Source: Gemmatimonadota bacterium (GTDB lineage: Bacteria > Gemmatimonadota > Gemmatimonadetes > Longimicrobiales > Gaopeijiaceae). From it: a stretch of 64,000 nucleotides of DNA. Positions 44,751 to 52,917 of this stretch are shown in pieces. Location of the stretch: the NCBI GenBank assembly GCA_009692205.1, contig SHZR01000006.1:48811-112810 (forward strand). The letters run 5' to 3'. How positions within the stretch are numbered: the stretch's first letter is position 1; each line of letters opens with the position of its first letter. The notes beneath the pieces are model-generated. The model did not search any database. It was given only the letters and a program-made list of their open reading frames with translations, and was not told where the DNA came from. A program made the translations under genes and the position numbers.

Positions 44751-45416
44751 CTAGAAAGCCTCGATCTTATGGAACACCTCGGTCCCGTTCTTGAACCAAT
44801 GCTCCCGGAACGGATACGGCGATACGTCCTGCCGCAGGAGGTCCGTCGTGATCGGGTGCGGGAAGAGCGTCATCTCCCCGCGCTCCATCTCGTGCACCGT
44901 GTAGTCGCCGGTGATCTGCAGGATCGTACGCAGGCGCTCCGTGCCGTTCATCATGAAGCCCTGGAGCAAGTGCGTGGTCGTCTCCCACGACTCGGGCGTG
45001 ACGCTCAGGTCCAGGATGGGCGCGTCGCACCCGAAGATCCGAACGCGGAGCCGATCTTCCGTCTCGATGAACTGCGCGTCGATGTTCTGGTGGTGATAGG
45101 GAAAGTGGAAGCGTTCCGCCTTGATGCGTCGCGCCTCCTCGTTGCTCGTGGCACAAAGGAACGGATAGAGCCCCGCTTTCGCGTGCACGCCCCACGCGGC
45201 CACCGAGGGAGGCACGATCACCGCGAACATGAGCTCGGTGTAGGGGCCTACCACGCTGTCGTCGAACAGGAAAGCGTTGACGGACAGCACGCTGCGTTCG
45301 TGGCGTACCTCGATCGGCTCCAGATGCTTGGGCAGCACCGCGCGCGCATCCGCGGTCGCCATCTCGAAGAAGGCGCTGACCCCGGTGTGGAACCGGTAGC
45401 TGCCTACGACTGACAT
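44751..45416 (-). CDS. acetoacetate decarboxylase-like (ADC superfamily) protein
   Basis: 221 residues, cytoplasmic. The N-terminal ARAVLPKHLEPIEVRHERSV, NAFLFDDSVVGPYTELMFAV and PYHHQNIDAQF pattern resembles the acetoacetate decarboxylase fold, in which a lysine forms a Schiff base. I cannot fix the catalytic lysine with confidence. Its first 13 bases overlap the end of the oxoamine synthase gene upstream, so the two are co-translated. Could act on a beta-keto product; that is inference. Confidence 0.55.
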   Translation of the reverse strand: MSVVGSYRFHTGVSAFFEMATADARAVLPKHLEPIEVRHERSVLSVNAFLFDDSVVGPYTELMFAVIVPPSVAAWGVHAKAGLYPFLCATSNEEARRIKAERFHFPYHHQNIDAQFIETEDRLRVRIFGCDAPILDLSVTPESWETTTHLLQGFMMNGTERLRTILQITGDYTVHEMERGEMTLFPHPITTDLLRQDVSPYPFREHWFKNGTEVFHKIEAF

Positions 45417-46759
45417 ATGCCGTATCTGCCGAGCACGCGCGCGATCGTGTTGGCCCCCTCCTCGAGATCGTGCTTCGTGTGGGCCGCCGAGATGGACATG
45501 CGGAAGCGCGACTTGTGCTTGCCGACCGCGGGATACCGAACCGGGTTGATGAAGACGCCCTCGCGGAAGAGCTCCTCACCGATCATGAAGATGCGAGCGT
45601 CGTCGCGGATCATGATGGGAATCACCTGCGAGGTCGAATCACCGATCGGCACGCCGCGCTCCGCGAGCAGCTTCTGCATGTGCGCGACGTTGTCCCAGAG
45701 CTGAGTCCGGAGGTGCGGCTCCTTCTGCACGAGCTCGAGCGAAGCGCGCAGGCCCGCGACCACCGCCGGCGAGAGCGCACACGAGAAGAAGCGAGACCGC
45801 GAGAAGCCGCGCAGGTAGTTGATCAGCTGCTGCGAGCCGGCCACGTACCCTCCCTGGCCTCCGAGGCTCTTGGAGAACGTGCCGATGTGGATGTCGACCT
45901 CATCCTCCACGCCCTGCGCCTCGGCGAGGCCCTTCCCGGTCGGGCCGAAGACGAATGCCGAGTGCGCCTCGTCGATGAGCAGGCGCGCGCCGTGCTTCCG
46001 GCACACCTCGAGAAGCTCGGGGAGTGGTGGCACGTCGCCGTCCATGGAGTAGACGCCCTCGACGATCACGAGCTTCTTGCCGCTGAAGCCGGACAGCTTG
46101 CGGTCGAGATCGTCCGGGCGGTTGTGGCGGAAGAAGCGTGACTTCGCCTTCGACAGGATCATGCCGTCGACGATGCTCGCGTGCGCAAACTGATCCGCGA
46201 CGATGAGGTCACCCGAGCGCATCAGGCCCGCGATCGTTCCCACGTTGGCGCTGTAGCCGGTGGGGAACACCATCACGGCTTCCTTGCCCTTGAAGGCGGC
46301 CATCTCATCGTTGAAGCGTCGGTGGAGATCGGTCGTGCCGCTCAGGATCGGAGAACCCGACGAGCCGCCGCCGTAGATATCGACAGCTTCGTGGATCGCC
46401 TTCTTCACCTCGGGGCGATACGAGAGGCCGAGGTAGTTGTACGAGGCGAAGTTGACGAGTCCCCTGCGGATCTCGTTGGTCTTCGTGTCTTCGACGTCGA
46501 CGCGCGTCCCCGGGGCCGTGTGGAGCGGAAGCTCGTAGAGGTAGTACCCGGCCGGCTTGACCTGGCGGTACCACTCGTCGAACGGAGCGAGCAGCGCGAA
46601 GGGGTCGTCACCGGCCCCGAAATAGAAATTCGTATAGTCGTATTCCATCGCGGCCGGAACGGCTGCTGTATCCGTCTCGTCGACGTCCAGCCGGCGGGGC
46701 GGGGCACTAGGCTCCGCCTTCCCGCGTGCGACAGAACTCTCGTTCGTGTTGTCGGACAT
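45404..46759 (-). CDS. alpha-oxoamine synthase (KBL/AONS/serine palmitoyltransferase type)
   Basis: 451 residues. A fold-type I PLP enzyme that condenses an amino acid with an acyl-CoA. Visible: LVNFASYNYLGLSYRPEVKK, GSSGSPILSGTTDLHRRFND, VIVEGVYSMDGDVPPLPEL, LLIDEAHSAFVFGPTGKG and the PLP lysine in IGTFSKSLGGQGGY. The 80-residue extension before the core (YDYTNFYFGAGDDPFALLAP) is longer than in BioF or Kbl and recalls bacterial serine palmitoyltransferases. No biotin genes are nearby. Substrate unresolved. Confidence 0.85.
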   Translation of the reverse strand: MSDNTNESSVARGKAEPSAPPRRLDVDETDTAAVPAAMEYDYTNFYFGAGDDPFALLAPFDEWYRQVKPAGYYLYELPLHTAPGTRVDVEDTKTNEIRRGLVNFASYNYLGLSYRPEVKKAIHEAVDIYGGGSSGSPILSGTTDLHRRFNDEMAAFKGKEAVMVFPTGYSANVGTIAGLMRSGDLIVADQFAHASIVDGMILSKAKSRFFRHNRPDDLDRKLSGFSGKKLVIVEGVYSMDGDVPPLPELLEVCRKHGARLLIDEAHSAFVFGPTGKGLAEAQGVEDEVDIHIGTFSKSLGGQGGYVAGSQQLINYLRGFSRSRFFSCALSPAVVAGLRASLELVQKEPHLRTQLWDNVAHMQKLLAERGVPIGDSTSQVIPIMIRDDARIFMIGEELFREGVFINPVRYPAVGKHKSRFRMSISAAHTKHDLEEGANTIARVLGRYGICQS

Positions 46760-46923
46760 GAAGATACCCGTCTCCTGGGTAGTTGTAGCCGAAGGGCCAA
46801 TCTCCCCAAAACAGCGCCGGGCAGCAAGGAGATCGTGCCTTCCGGCGGGACTGCGGGCCACCTGGACACCGCTCGGCCTCGCGCTACGTTGCCTCGACTC
46901 AGAACCCGAATCGGGAGCGACAG

Positions 46924-47361
46924 GTGAGCGAGACGCCACAGAGCTTCGAGAACCACGCCAAGCTCGTCACGGGCTACCACAAGGTGGCGACCCCGCTCCT
47001 GATGCTTCCGACGTTCTACTTCGGGTACCTGGCGGTGTCGGACTTCTCCGTGGAGCGGGCTGTGAACTTCCTCTTCAGCGCGGGGGTGGTCGTCGCCGCC
47101 TTCTATGCCCGTCTCTTCCCGCTCGGCGTCCAGGATCGGCTCATCCGGCTCGAGGAACAGATGCGAATGGAGAGGCTGTTTCCCGCGGATCTCAAGGCGC
47201 GCATCCCCGAGTTCACGGCGGCTCAGTTCGTGGCGCTCCGCTTCGCCTCGGACGAGGAGCTTCCCGGGCTCGCGCGCCGCGTCCTCGAGCAGGGCATGAC
47301 CGACCGCAAGGAGATCAAGCGGGCGGTGAAGAGCTGGCGGGTCGACAACGCGAGGATCTAG
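46924..47361 (+). CDS. DUF6526-like membrane protein
   Basis: 145 residues with two membrane helices (VATPLLMLPTFYFGYLAV and VNFLFSAGVVVAAFYARLF) and a conserved C-terminal cytoplasmic part: RLIRLEEQMRMERLFPADL, QFVALRFASDEELPGLARRV and KEIKRAVKSWRVDNARI. The family is widespread in Bacteroidota and Gemmatimonadota and has no known function. GTG 46924 starts it, divergent from the oxoamine synthase. Confidence 0.75.
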   Translation: MSETPQSFENHAKLVTGYHKVATPLLMLPTFYFGYLAVSDFSVERAVNFLFSAGVVVAAFYARLFPLGVQDRLIRLEEQMRMERLFPADLKARIPEFTAAQFVALRFASDEELPGLARRVLEQGMTDRKEIKRAVKSWRVDNARI

Positions 47362-47383
47362 TCGCGAGGGTCTCCTGGGCGGC

Positions 47384-47989
47384 TCACTCCGAGCGTTCGG
47401 CGCTCACGACCTGTCCGGTGACGTCCCCCTCGACGAGCGCGACGTAGCGCGCCGCGAGGTCTTTCGCCCAGATCCCGGGCATCGGCGGAAGGCCCGCTTG
47501 CACGCGCGACTCGGCGACCCAGCCGGGGCTCACCACATTCACCCGGTAGCGACCCGCCAGATCGAGGGCGGCCGCGCGGGCGAACGCCTCGACGGCCGCG
47601 CCGGTCATGGTCACCGCCGTGGTGCCCGGTGCCGGGACCTGAGACAGGCCTCCGCTCGTGAGCGTGAAGGAGCCGCCTTCCATCACGCGCCCGATGCCGT
47701 ACCTCACGAGGTTCACCTGACCCATGAGCTTGCTCGCGAGGCTTGCGCGGAAGGCCTCGTCCGAGAGATCCGCGAGCTTGCCGAACTCCGCGCGACCGGC
47801 TGCGCAGACAACAGCGCCCACGGAGGGCGCGGCGGCGTAGAGCGCGGCGATCGAGGCCGGGTCGGCCAGGTCGACGCTCAGGTCACCGCGCGTGGCCGCC
47901 GCGCTCACGACCTCGTGGCCGCGAGCGCCGAGCGCCGCCGCGACGGCGCTTCCGATGGTGCCCGTGGCTCCCACGACCAAGACGCGCAT
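47384..47989 (-). CDS. short-chain dehydrogenase-like protein lacking the usual catalytic Tyr
   Basis: 201 residues, Rossmann fold. The cofactor loop is VVGATGTIGSAVAAALGARG with Asp (VDLADP) and VVCAAGRAEFG. Where classical SDRs have Ser...YxxxK, this protein reads TLTSGGLSQ then TTAVTMTGAAVEAFARAA, with no Tyr or Lys at the site. Such short SDR-like proteins are a known subgroup. Divergent from menH with a 38-base gap. Confidence 0.78.
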   Translation of the reverse strand: MRVLVVGATGTIGSAVAAALGARGHEVVSAAATRGDLSVDLADPASIAALYAAAPSVGAVVCAAGRAEFGKLADLSDEAFRASLASKLMGQVNLVRYGIGRVMEGGSFTLTSGGLSQVPAPGTTAVTMTGAAVEAFARAAALDLAGRYRVNVVSPGWVAESRVQAGLPPMPGIWAKDLAARYVALVEGDVTGQVVSAERSE

Positions 47990-48027
47990 GGGGCAAACGT
48001 CGGGCGGCGCGGCGCGCGGGGCAACCG

Positions 48028-48807
48028 GTGAGCCGAGCCGAGCACTACCCCGTCTTGGTGCACGGCTTCACCGGGTCCTCTGCGTCTTGGCGTGCAGGAC
48101 TCGTCGACGGCCTCGCCAGGGCCGGGCTCACACCCGTGATGATCGACCTGCCGGGACACGGGCCGGAGGCGGGGCTGACGGATCCGTCCCGCTTCACGCT
48201 CGAGAGCGTGCTCGCTCGCATCAGCGCGGCCGGCTTGTGGCCGGCTGACCTCGTCGGCTACTCGATGGGCGGACGGATCGCGCTCCACTTCGCGGCCGCG
48301 TTCCCCGAGCGCGTCCGGCGACTCGTGCTCGAGTCGGCGTCAGCGGGGCTCGAGACCGAAGCCGAGCGGGCCGAGCGGCGAGCCGCCGACGCAGCGCTCG
48401 CGGCGCGGATCGTCTCCGAGGGCATGGAATGGTTCGTCGAGCACTGGGAGGCGCAGCCCCTCTTCGAGCCTCGATCCCGACTCGATCCCGCGATCCTCGC
48501 ACGCGAACGCGAGTTGCGAATGCGGAACGGTGCTCGCTCGCTTGCCGCCACACTCACGGGGCTCGGCACGGGATCCCTTCCGTCGCTCTGGGATCGTCTC
48601 GGGGGGATCGAGACGCCCACGCTGCTCATTGCCGGGGAGCTCGACGGGAAGTTCGTGCAGGTCGCGGAACGAATGGCCCGGGCCATGCCGCACGCGCGCA
48701 TGGTCGTGGTTCCCCGGGCCGGCCACACCGTCCACCTGGAGGCCCCTGCCGCCTGGCTCGATGCAGTGGTGGGGTTTCTCGGCGGGACTGACGGGCCGCT
48801 CGCCTGA
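48028..48807 (+). CDS. menH: MenH-type alpha/beta hydrolase (SHCHC synthase)
   Basis: 259 residues. Serine nucleophile in VGYSMGGRIALH, oxyanion text VLVHGFTGSSASW, acid in IAGELDGKF and His in AGHTVHLE. The combination fits 2-succinyl-6-hydroxy-2,4-cyclohexadiene-1-carboxylate synthase, which acts after MenD in menaquinone synthesis; the rest of the pathway lies 8 kb to the right. GTG 48028 gives a normal length. A different hydrolase cannot be excluded, but the match to MenH is good. Confidence 0.78.
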   Translation: MSRAEHYPVLVHGFTGSSASWRAGLVDGLARAGLTPVMIDLPGHGPEAGLTDPSRFTLESVLARISAAGLWPADLVGYSMGGRIALHFAAAFPERVRRLVLESASAGLETEAERAERRAADAALAARIVSEGMEWFVEHWEAQPLFEPRSRLDPAILARERELRMRNGARSLAATLTGLGTGSLPSLWDRLGGIETPTLLIAGELDGKFVQVAERMARAMPHARMVVVPRAGHTVHLEAPAAWLDAVVGFLGGTDGPLA

Positions 48808-48869
48808 CGATTTTTCTGGCACTCCCGGGCCGTTTCGGCCAGGTTGGTACCCATGATCAAAAGCTGTTC

Positions 48870-49232
48870 ATGCTGTGTCTCGTGGTGCTCGCTGTGGCGA
48901 TGGCGGTGCCCAGCACGCGCGCGCAGATCGAGGATCGCTGGATTACGCGCGTCACGGACGCTATCGGCGCTCGCCTCGTGCCACGCCGGCTCGTCGCGAT
49001 GGCCGATCAGCTCGATGTGCGCCTGAGTCGGGGGGAGCGCCTTCCGGTGGACAACTTCCCGGCGTGGGTCCATCGCGATTACTCGGGGCCCGACCTGGAT
49101 CCATGGGACCGCGACTGGTTCCTGCAGGTAGGCAGGCGCCAATACACCGTGGGCTCGATGGGGCCGGACGGTCAGTTGGGAACCGAGGACGACATCAGCG
49201 AAAGTCGGGACCTAGCCCAAAGCCGCAGGTAG
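48870..49232 (+). CDS. secreted GspG-like (type II secretion pseudopilin-type) protein
   Basis: 120 residues. After a hydrophobic start (MLCLVVLAVAMAVPSTRAQ) the body ends with VGSMGPDGQLGTEDDISES, the calcium-binding GPDG..GT.DD end of GspG pseudopilins. It lacks the prepilin peptidase signature, so it may be an exported relative rather than a pseudopilin. The frame is open upstream of ATG 48870. The stop at 49230 is followed at once, in the same frame, by a porin-like fragment. Confidence 0.6.
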   Translation: MLCLVVLAVAMAVPSTRAQIEDRWITRVTDAIGARLVPRRLVAMADQLDVRLSRGERLPVDNFPAWVHRDYSGPDLDPWDRDWFLQVGRRQYTVGSMGPDGQLGTEDDISESRDLAQSRR

Positions 49233-49616
49233 GGCGCCACGGACATTAGGGGCGAGATCGCCTACGCGAGGGTGGACGTACCGCCAGGCATGGTGGAGAT
49301 CTTCGGCGACACCCAGTGGGGTGGGCACGTGGACCTGACGCTTCCCGTGTGGCGGCCTCGCGTTCCAGGCTGCCAGGACTTCGTGGTTGCGGCTTCTCTG
49401 CGGCTGGAGAATGTGGACTACAACGTCGGGACGTTCACGTCCACTGGCGGCCCCATCCGTGACGGCGTCACCGCGGTGGTCCCCGGAATCAGCTTCCGGC
49501 CGAGCGCCGGCACCGTGTTTCGAGCGAACTACCGCTACCACTGGATTCGGGACTTCGCGGGGAACCCGACGAACCGCATGGCGGGGTTCCAGCTGGGGTT
49601 CGCGACGTACTTCTGA
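49233..49616 (+). pseudogene. C-terminal fragment of an outer-membrane porin-like protein
   Basis: About 127 residues of beta-barrel text ending with an aromatic residue (GFQLGFATYF), which is the outer-membrane insertion signal. Segments GHVDLTLPVWRP, VVAASLRLENVDYNVGTF and VFRANYRYHWIRDFAGNP alternate as membrane strands. The first two-thirds of a barrel and any signal peptide are missing; the frame starts right after the GspG-like stop. A GTG at 49272 could begin a short product, but a 5'-deleted gene is the better reading. Confidence 0.6.
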
Positions 49617-49997
49617 TCAGCCGATCGCCCCTAGTACCTCTCGCGACACCGCCAGCAGCTCCCCCAACCGGAACGGCTTGGGCAGCGTCCGATAGCCCTT
49701 GGGGGCTTGCCACGCCCCGAAGAAGAGCGACGGATGCCCTCCGATCCCGCCGGACATCGCGACCACCGGAAGGTTCGGGAACTCCTGCCTGAGCTCCTCG
49801 AGACTGCGCGAAGCCTGAGGCGGGTCCGTGAGATCCGAGATCATGAGATCGACGCGCTGCTCGCGTAGCAGCTCGCGTGCCTCGGCCTCGTCCCGCGCGG
49901 CGAGCACCTCGTACCCCTCCGACGCCAGCGCCTCCTTGAGGACATGACGGAACCCCGCGTTGTCCTCGACGACGAGCACGACTGGCGGTGCGGACAT
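49617..49997 (-). CDS. single-domain response regulator
   Basis: 126 residues, one receiver domain and no output domain. Acidic pair VVEDN, phospho-acceptor Asp in LMISDLTDP, Thr/Ser in VVAMSGG, Lys in TLPKPFRLGELL. A CheY-like or phosphorelay protein; no kinase is adjacent. It could in principle serve the hybrid kinase at 5 kb, which is speculation. Confidence 0.85.
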   Translation of the reverse strand: MSAPPVVLVVEDNAGFRHVLKEALASEGYEVLAARDEAEARELLREQRVDLMISDLTDPPQASRSLEELRQEFPNLPVVAMSGGIGGHPSLFFGAWQAPKGYRTLPKPFRLGELLAVSREVLGAIG

Positions 49998-50002
49998 GGG
50001 AG

Positions 50003-50521
50003 TCAGCGCGGGGTGATATCCGCGAAGACCCCGCGGCTACCGTCGCGATTCCAGGACAGCACCTGGTAGGGCTGAGCGTTTGGACCCTCCATGCCCGGCG
50101 CGCCTACCGGCATGCCCGGAACCGCGATGCCGGCCACGGCCGGCCGCTCGGCTAGGAGGCGCTTCACCTGGTCGGCGGGCACGTGCCCCTCCACGACGTA
50201 GCCGTCGATCAGCGCGGTGTGGCACGTCGCCATCTCGCCGGGAACGCCGGCATCGACCTTGATGCCCATGAGCTCGACGTTGCCCGGCAGGTCACGCGCG
50301 TCGACGGCGAATCCGGCCTGGCGCATGTGGTCGACCCAGCCCCTGCAGCAGCCGCACGTCGACGTCTTGTAGACGATGATCGACAGGAGCTGTTGTTCGG
50401 CGCTCGCCTGCGTGAGGGCGGTCTCGGCGGCGGGAGCGCCGAGGGCGGCGTCCGGTGCGGCGTCGGCGCTCCCGCAGGCAGCGAGGAGCGCGAGGGTCGG
50501 CAAGCTGAAGAGCCGTCGCAT
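50003..50521 (-). CDS. DUF411 metal-binding lipoprotein
   Basis: 172 residues with a lipoprotein signal (LALLAACGS). The DUF411 domain begins IVYKTSTCGCCRGWVDHMR, has GEMATCHTALIDGYVVEGHV in the middle and ends PGMPVGAPGMEG. The CGCC and CHT cysteines and the methionine-rich end are thought to bind copper, and the family is linked to copper or heavy-metal handling. It lies far from the csoR operon. Stop 5 bases from the response regulator gene. Confidence 0.82.
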   Translation of the reverse strand: MRRLFSLPTLALLAACGSADAAPDAALGAPAAETALTQASAEQQLLSIIVYKTSTCGCCRGWVDHMRQAGFAVDARDLPGNVELMGIKVDAGVPGEMATCHTALIDGYVVEGHVPADQVKRLLAERPAVAGIAVPGMPVGAPGMEGPNAQPYQVLSWNRDGSRGVFADITPR

Positions 50522-50629
50522 GATGGGCTTCCTTGTCGGTCGTGGCGCTATGCCAGAAGATAAGCTGAAACGGGAGCGTGTGCCGGGGCGTAGGGCCGAT
50601 CGATCGCACCCTCATCTCTGGGGAATCGC

Positions 50630-50914
50630 ATGGACTGGGCCAACATCGCACCTATGATCGTGGCGGTCGTCTTGATCCTCACCGTGGGCGGCGTCGTGAT
50701 CCTGCGGCCGATCGCGAAGCGGCTCACGGACCTGATTGACTTATTCGTGCGGGACCGCGAGACGGGCATCCAGGGGGACGTCCAGCAGATCCGGGACCTT
50801 CTCGAGACGATGAACGCGCGACTGCAGCTGATGGAGGAGCGCCAGGACTTCACCGAGCGTCTTCTGACCCCGGGCGAGAAAGAGAAGCGCTCCGAGCTAC
50901 CGCGCTCCAGCTAG
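50630..50914 (+). CDS. small single-helix membrane protein with coiled coil
   Basis: 94 residues: a membrane helix at about 8-26 (PMIVAVVLILTVGGVVIL), then a charged amphipathic stretch with heptad character (QQIRDLLETMNARLQLMEER). No family recognised; similar small anchors are common in related genomes. Its end overlaps the convergent lipoprotein gene by 18 bases. Confidence 0.6.
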   Translation: MDWANIAPMIVAVVLILTVGGVVILRPIAKRLTDLIDLFVRDRETGIQGDVQQIRDLLETMNARLQLMEERQDFTERLLTPGEKEKRSELPRSS

Positions 50915-51127
50915 AACCGAGTCGAGGGCTGCCGCCCGCTCACGCGAGCGGTCCTGCGCGTCGAGGGCTCGTCCGACTCCGCGCGCCCCCGGGATCGGCA
51001 TCGTCGCGATGAGGCTGTCCTTCTGGCGCCGCGTGAGTGTGTCCGCGGAACTCGCCGCGTCGCCTGCGCTCTGGCCACACGCCCCTACGCCGATCACTGC
51101 CGCGGCCACGATCCATCCTCTCTTCAT
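50897..51127 (-). CDS. small lipoprotein of unknown function
   Basis: 76 residues with a standard lipoprotein signal (RGWIVAAAVIGVGACGQS, lipobox VGAC) and a hydrophilic tail (LTRRQKDSLIATMPIPGAR). GGGAGG lies 8 bases before ATG 51127. The function is not known. Confidence 0.6.
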   Translation of the reverse strand: MKRGWIVAAAVIGVGACGQSAGDAASSADTLTRRQKDSLIATMPIPGARGVGRALDAQDRSRERAAALDSVLAGAR

Positions 51128-51200
51128 GCGATGCCTCCCTGGTTGGGCTCGACTGTTGCCGCAACGGGCGCCTGGCGCAAGCTCGGCGTGTGGGCGGGGA

Positions 51201-51234
51201 AGTTGACATCCATGAATGGCACCTATCATGTCAA
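51201..51234. promoter_or_regulatory. operator/promoter of the broken antitoxin gene
   Basis: GTTGACAT (51201-51208) and ATGTCAAC (51227-51234) are perfect inverted repeats 18 bases apart. TTGACA within the left arm and TATCAT (51223-51228) form a promoter with a 15-base spacer, so a dimer bound to both arms would cover it. This is the usual design of an autoregulated antitoxin promoter. Confidence 0.5.
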
Positions 51235-51268
51235 CGATGACGACACCACGCCATCTAGAGATCGTGCC

Positions 51269-51517
51269 ATGCCGAAGCCAGTGAACAAGAACCTCCACGT
51301 TCCCCTGTCCGAGCCCCTCTACCGTCGCCTCCGGGCGGAGGCGGAGCGCGAGCGGCGACCGGCGACGGAAATCGCGCGCGAAGCGATCGACTGATGGCTC
51401 AGCGAACACCAGAGACTGCGGGTGCGCGATGCCATCACGGCCTATGCAGTCGCCGCAGCCGGATCGAGGGACGACCTCGACGTGGAGCTGGAAGCTGCGG
51501 CTGCCGACGACCTGTAG
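51269..51517 (+). pseudogene. ribbon-helix-helix (CopG-type) antitoxin with an in-frame TGA
   Basis: From ATG 51269: VNKNLHVPLSEPLYRRLRAE and RPATEIAREAID, an RHH DNA-binding domain. A TGA at 51392 interrupts EAID-stop-WLSEHQRLRVRDAI; one C-to-T change of CGA (Arg) explains it. The same frame continues to TAG 51515 with a normal antitoxin tail (YAVAAAGSRDDLDVELEAAA). No toxin gene follows; the next gene is DUF72 on the other strand. An orphan relic, or a base error. Confidence 0.65.
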
Positions 51518-51528
51518 AGCTGATCCAC

Positions 51529-52527
51529 CTACCTCGTCTCCCAATTCGCGATCCGCTCCGCGAGTCGAAACAGCGTGAGTGGCGCTGATCCTTCCGCCTT
51601 GTTGTTCGCGATCACGAACGCGTCGCGCTCGGCGAGCGTGGCGTCCAGCACCGTGCGAGCGATCAGCTCTCGAGAGGGTGGGTCTTCGTCCACGAGGCGG
51701 GCGAACGGCTCGTAGCGCTCCTTGGCGGCGACATACTCGAGGCCCCGTCCGAGCATCCACCGCACGACGAGCGCGGGCTGTTGGAACGGGTGGATGAGCT
51801 CGATCTGTCGCGACAGCGGCGCGCTCGCCGGGTGGACGTTGTAGCAGTGAGCGACGCCCGTCTCGTCGAGGAGTCGCGCGTAAGCCTCGGTGACGAACGC
51901 CGTCGTGCGGAGCTCGACTGCGTACAGGCAGGGCCTGGGAAGTGCCACGAGGAAGCGGTGCAGGCGCTCGAGGAACACGCTTCTGCCGCCGACGAGGTTC
52001 GGCGAGATGGGCGGAAACTGGAAGACGATCGGGCCGGCCTTCGGGCCGAGACCCTCGAGCGTGGGCCCGACGACTTCTTCGGCGGCGTACGCGGCATCCA
52101 GGAACCTCGGGTTCGGCGTGCGCACTCCCCGCGCGTCCGGGTCCGCCGGCGAGGTCACCAGCCGGTCCGCCTTCACGACGAAGCGGAAGTCGTTCGGCAC
52201 GGCGTCGGCGTAGGCGCGGAACTGATCCGCCGAGAGTGGTTGGTAGAACGACCGGTCGATGGAGACGGTGCGCAGGAGCGGGTGCGCCGCGTAGGCGGTG
52301 AGCCCGGCGCGCGCGAGGGTCTCTTCCGAGGCCTGCCTGTCGTAGACGATGTCCTGCCAGCCGGGGAAGCTCCAGGAGGAGGTGCCGAGACGAACGCTCG
52401 GAGGGATGCGGCTCGCGAGTGCGGCCAGTGGGGCCGGGGGCGGGGCGGGACCGACTCCGGCCGGTCTGGCGGCGGGGCCGTCGTCTGGGAAGAGGCCGAG
52501 CTGGGAGTCGAGCTTATCTTGAGGCAT
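51529..52527 (-). CDS. DUF72 (YecE-like) protein
   Basis: 332 residues, TIM-barrel-like DUF72: VRLGTSSWSFPGWQDIVYD at the N-terminus, RTVSIDRSFYQPLSADQFRA, DFRFVVKADRLVTSPADPD, LYAVELRTTAFVTEAYARLL and DAFVIANNKAEGSAPLTLFR. The function is unknown. Its ATG shares the tetranucleotide CATG (52525-52528) with the divergent ArsC-like gene. Confidence 0.85.
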   Translation of the reverse strand: MPQDKLDSQLGLFPDDGPAARPAGVGPAPPPAPLAALASRIPPSVRLGTSSWSFPGWQDIVYDRQASEETLARAGLTAYAAHPLLRTVSIDRSFYQPLSADQFRAYADAVPNDFRFVVKADRLVTSPADPDARGVRTPNPRFLDAAYAAEEVVGPTLEGLGPKAGPIVFQFPPISPNLVGGRSVFLERLHRFLVALPRPCLYAVELRTTAFVTEAYARLLDETGVAHCYNVHPASAPLSRQIELIHPFQQPALVVRWMLGRGLEYVAAKERYEPFARLVDEDPPSRELIARTVLDATLAERDAFVIANNKAEGSAPLTLFRLAERIANWETR

Positions 52528-52873
52528 GGAGGTCCAAGTCTTCGGCGTCCAAAACGACGCGGACACGCGCAAGGCGCTGCGCTTCTTCAAGGAGCGCCGC
52601 GTGAAGGTCCATCTCGTCGACTTCAAGCAGCGCTGCCCGTCGATCGGGGAGCTGCGCCGCTTCTTCGACCGCTTCGGCGAAGAGCGCCTCATCGACCGAA
52701 AGGCGAAGCGCTTCGCCGCGCTCGGCCTCCAGAGCGCCTACTACGGGAACGAGCGCTGGATGGAGGTCGCGACCGAGGAGCCGCTCATCCTGAAGATGCC
52801 GCTCGTGCGTTGCGCCAACCGTCTGAGCGTGGGCCACGACGAGACGACGTGGAGGGAGTGGCTCGCCAGCTAG
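52526..52873 (+). CDS. ArsC/Spx-family thioredoxin-fold protein without the active-site cysteine
   Basis: 115 residues. FGVQNDADTRKALRFFKERR aligns with the ArsC/YffB start YGxxNCDTxxKA, but the catalytic Cys is Asp11. VHLVDFKQRCPSIGELRRFF and ILKMPLVRCANRLSVGHDE follow the family. Without the Cys it cannot be a standard reductase; it may be a binding or regulatory relative. ATG 52526 lies inside the start codon of the DUF72 gene on the other strand. Confidence 0.75.
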   Translation: MEVQVFGVQNDADTRKALRFFKERRVKVHLVDFKQRCPSIGELRRFFDRFGEERLIDRKAKRFAALGLQSAYYGNERWMEVATEEPLILKMPLVRCANRLSVGHDETTWREWLAS

Positions 52874-52917
52874 GCCCGCGTCCTTCCCACTGCAACGACG
52901 CGATCAGCGACGCACAG

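Noticed and set aside
48853..49026. A third cysteine-rich frame (MIKSCSCCVSWCS) resembling a polycysteine leader
   Set aside because: It overlaps the signal peptide of the GspG-like protein in another frame, runs on for 60 codons, and has no terminator or sulfur gene after it.
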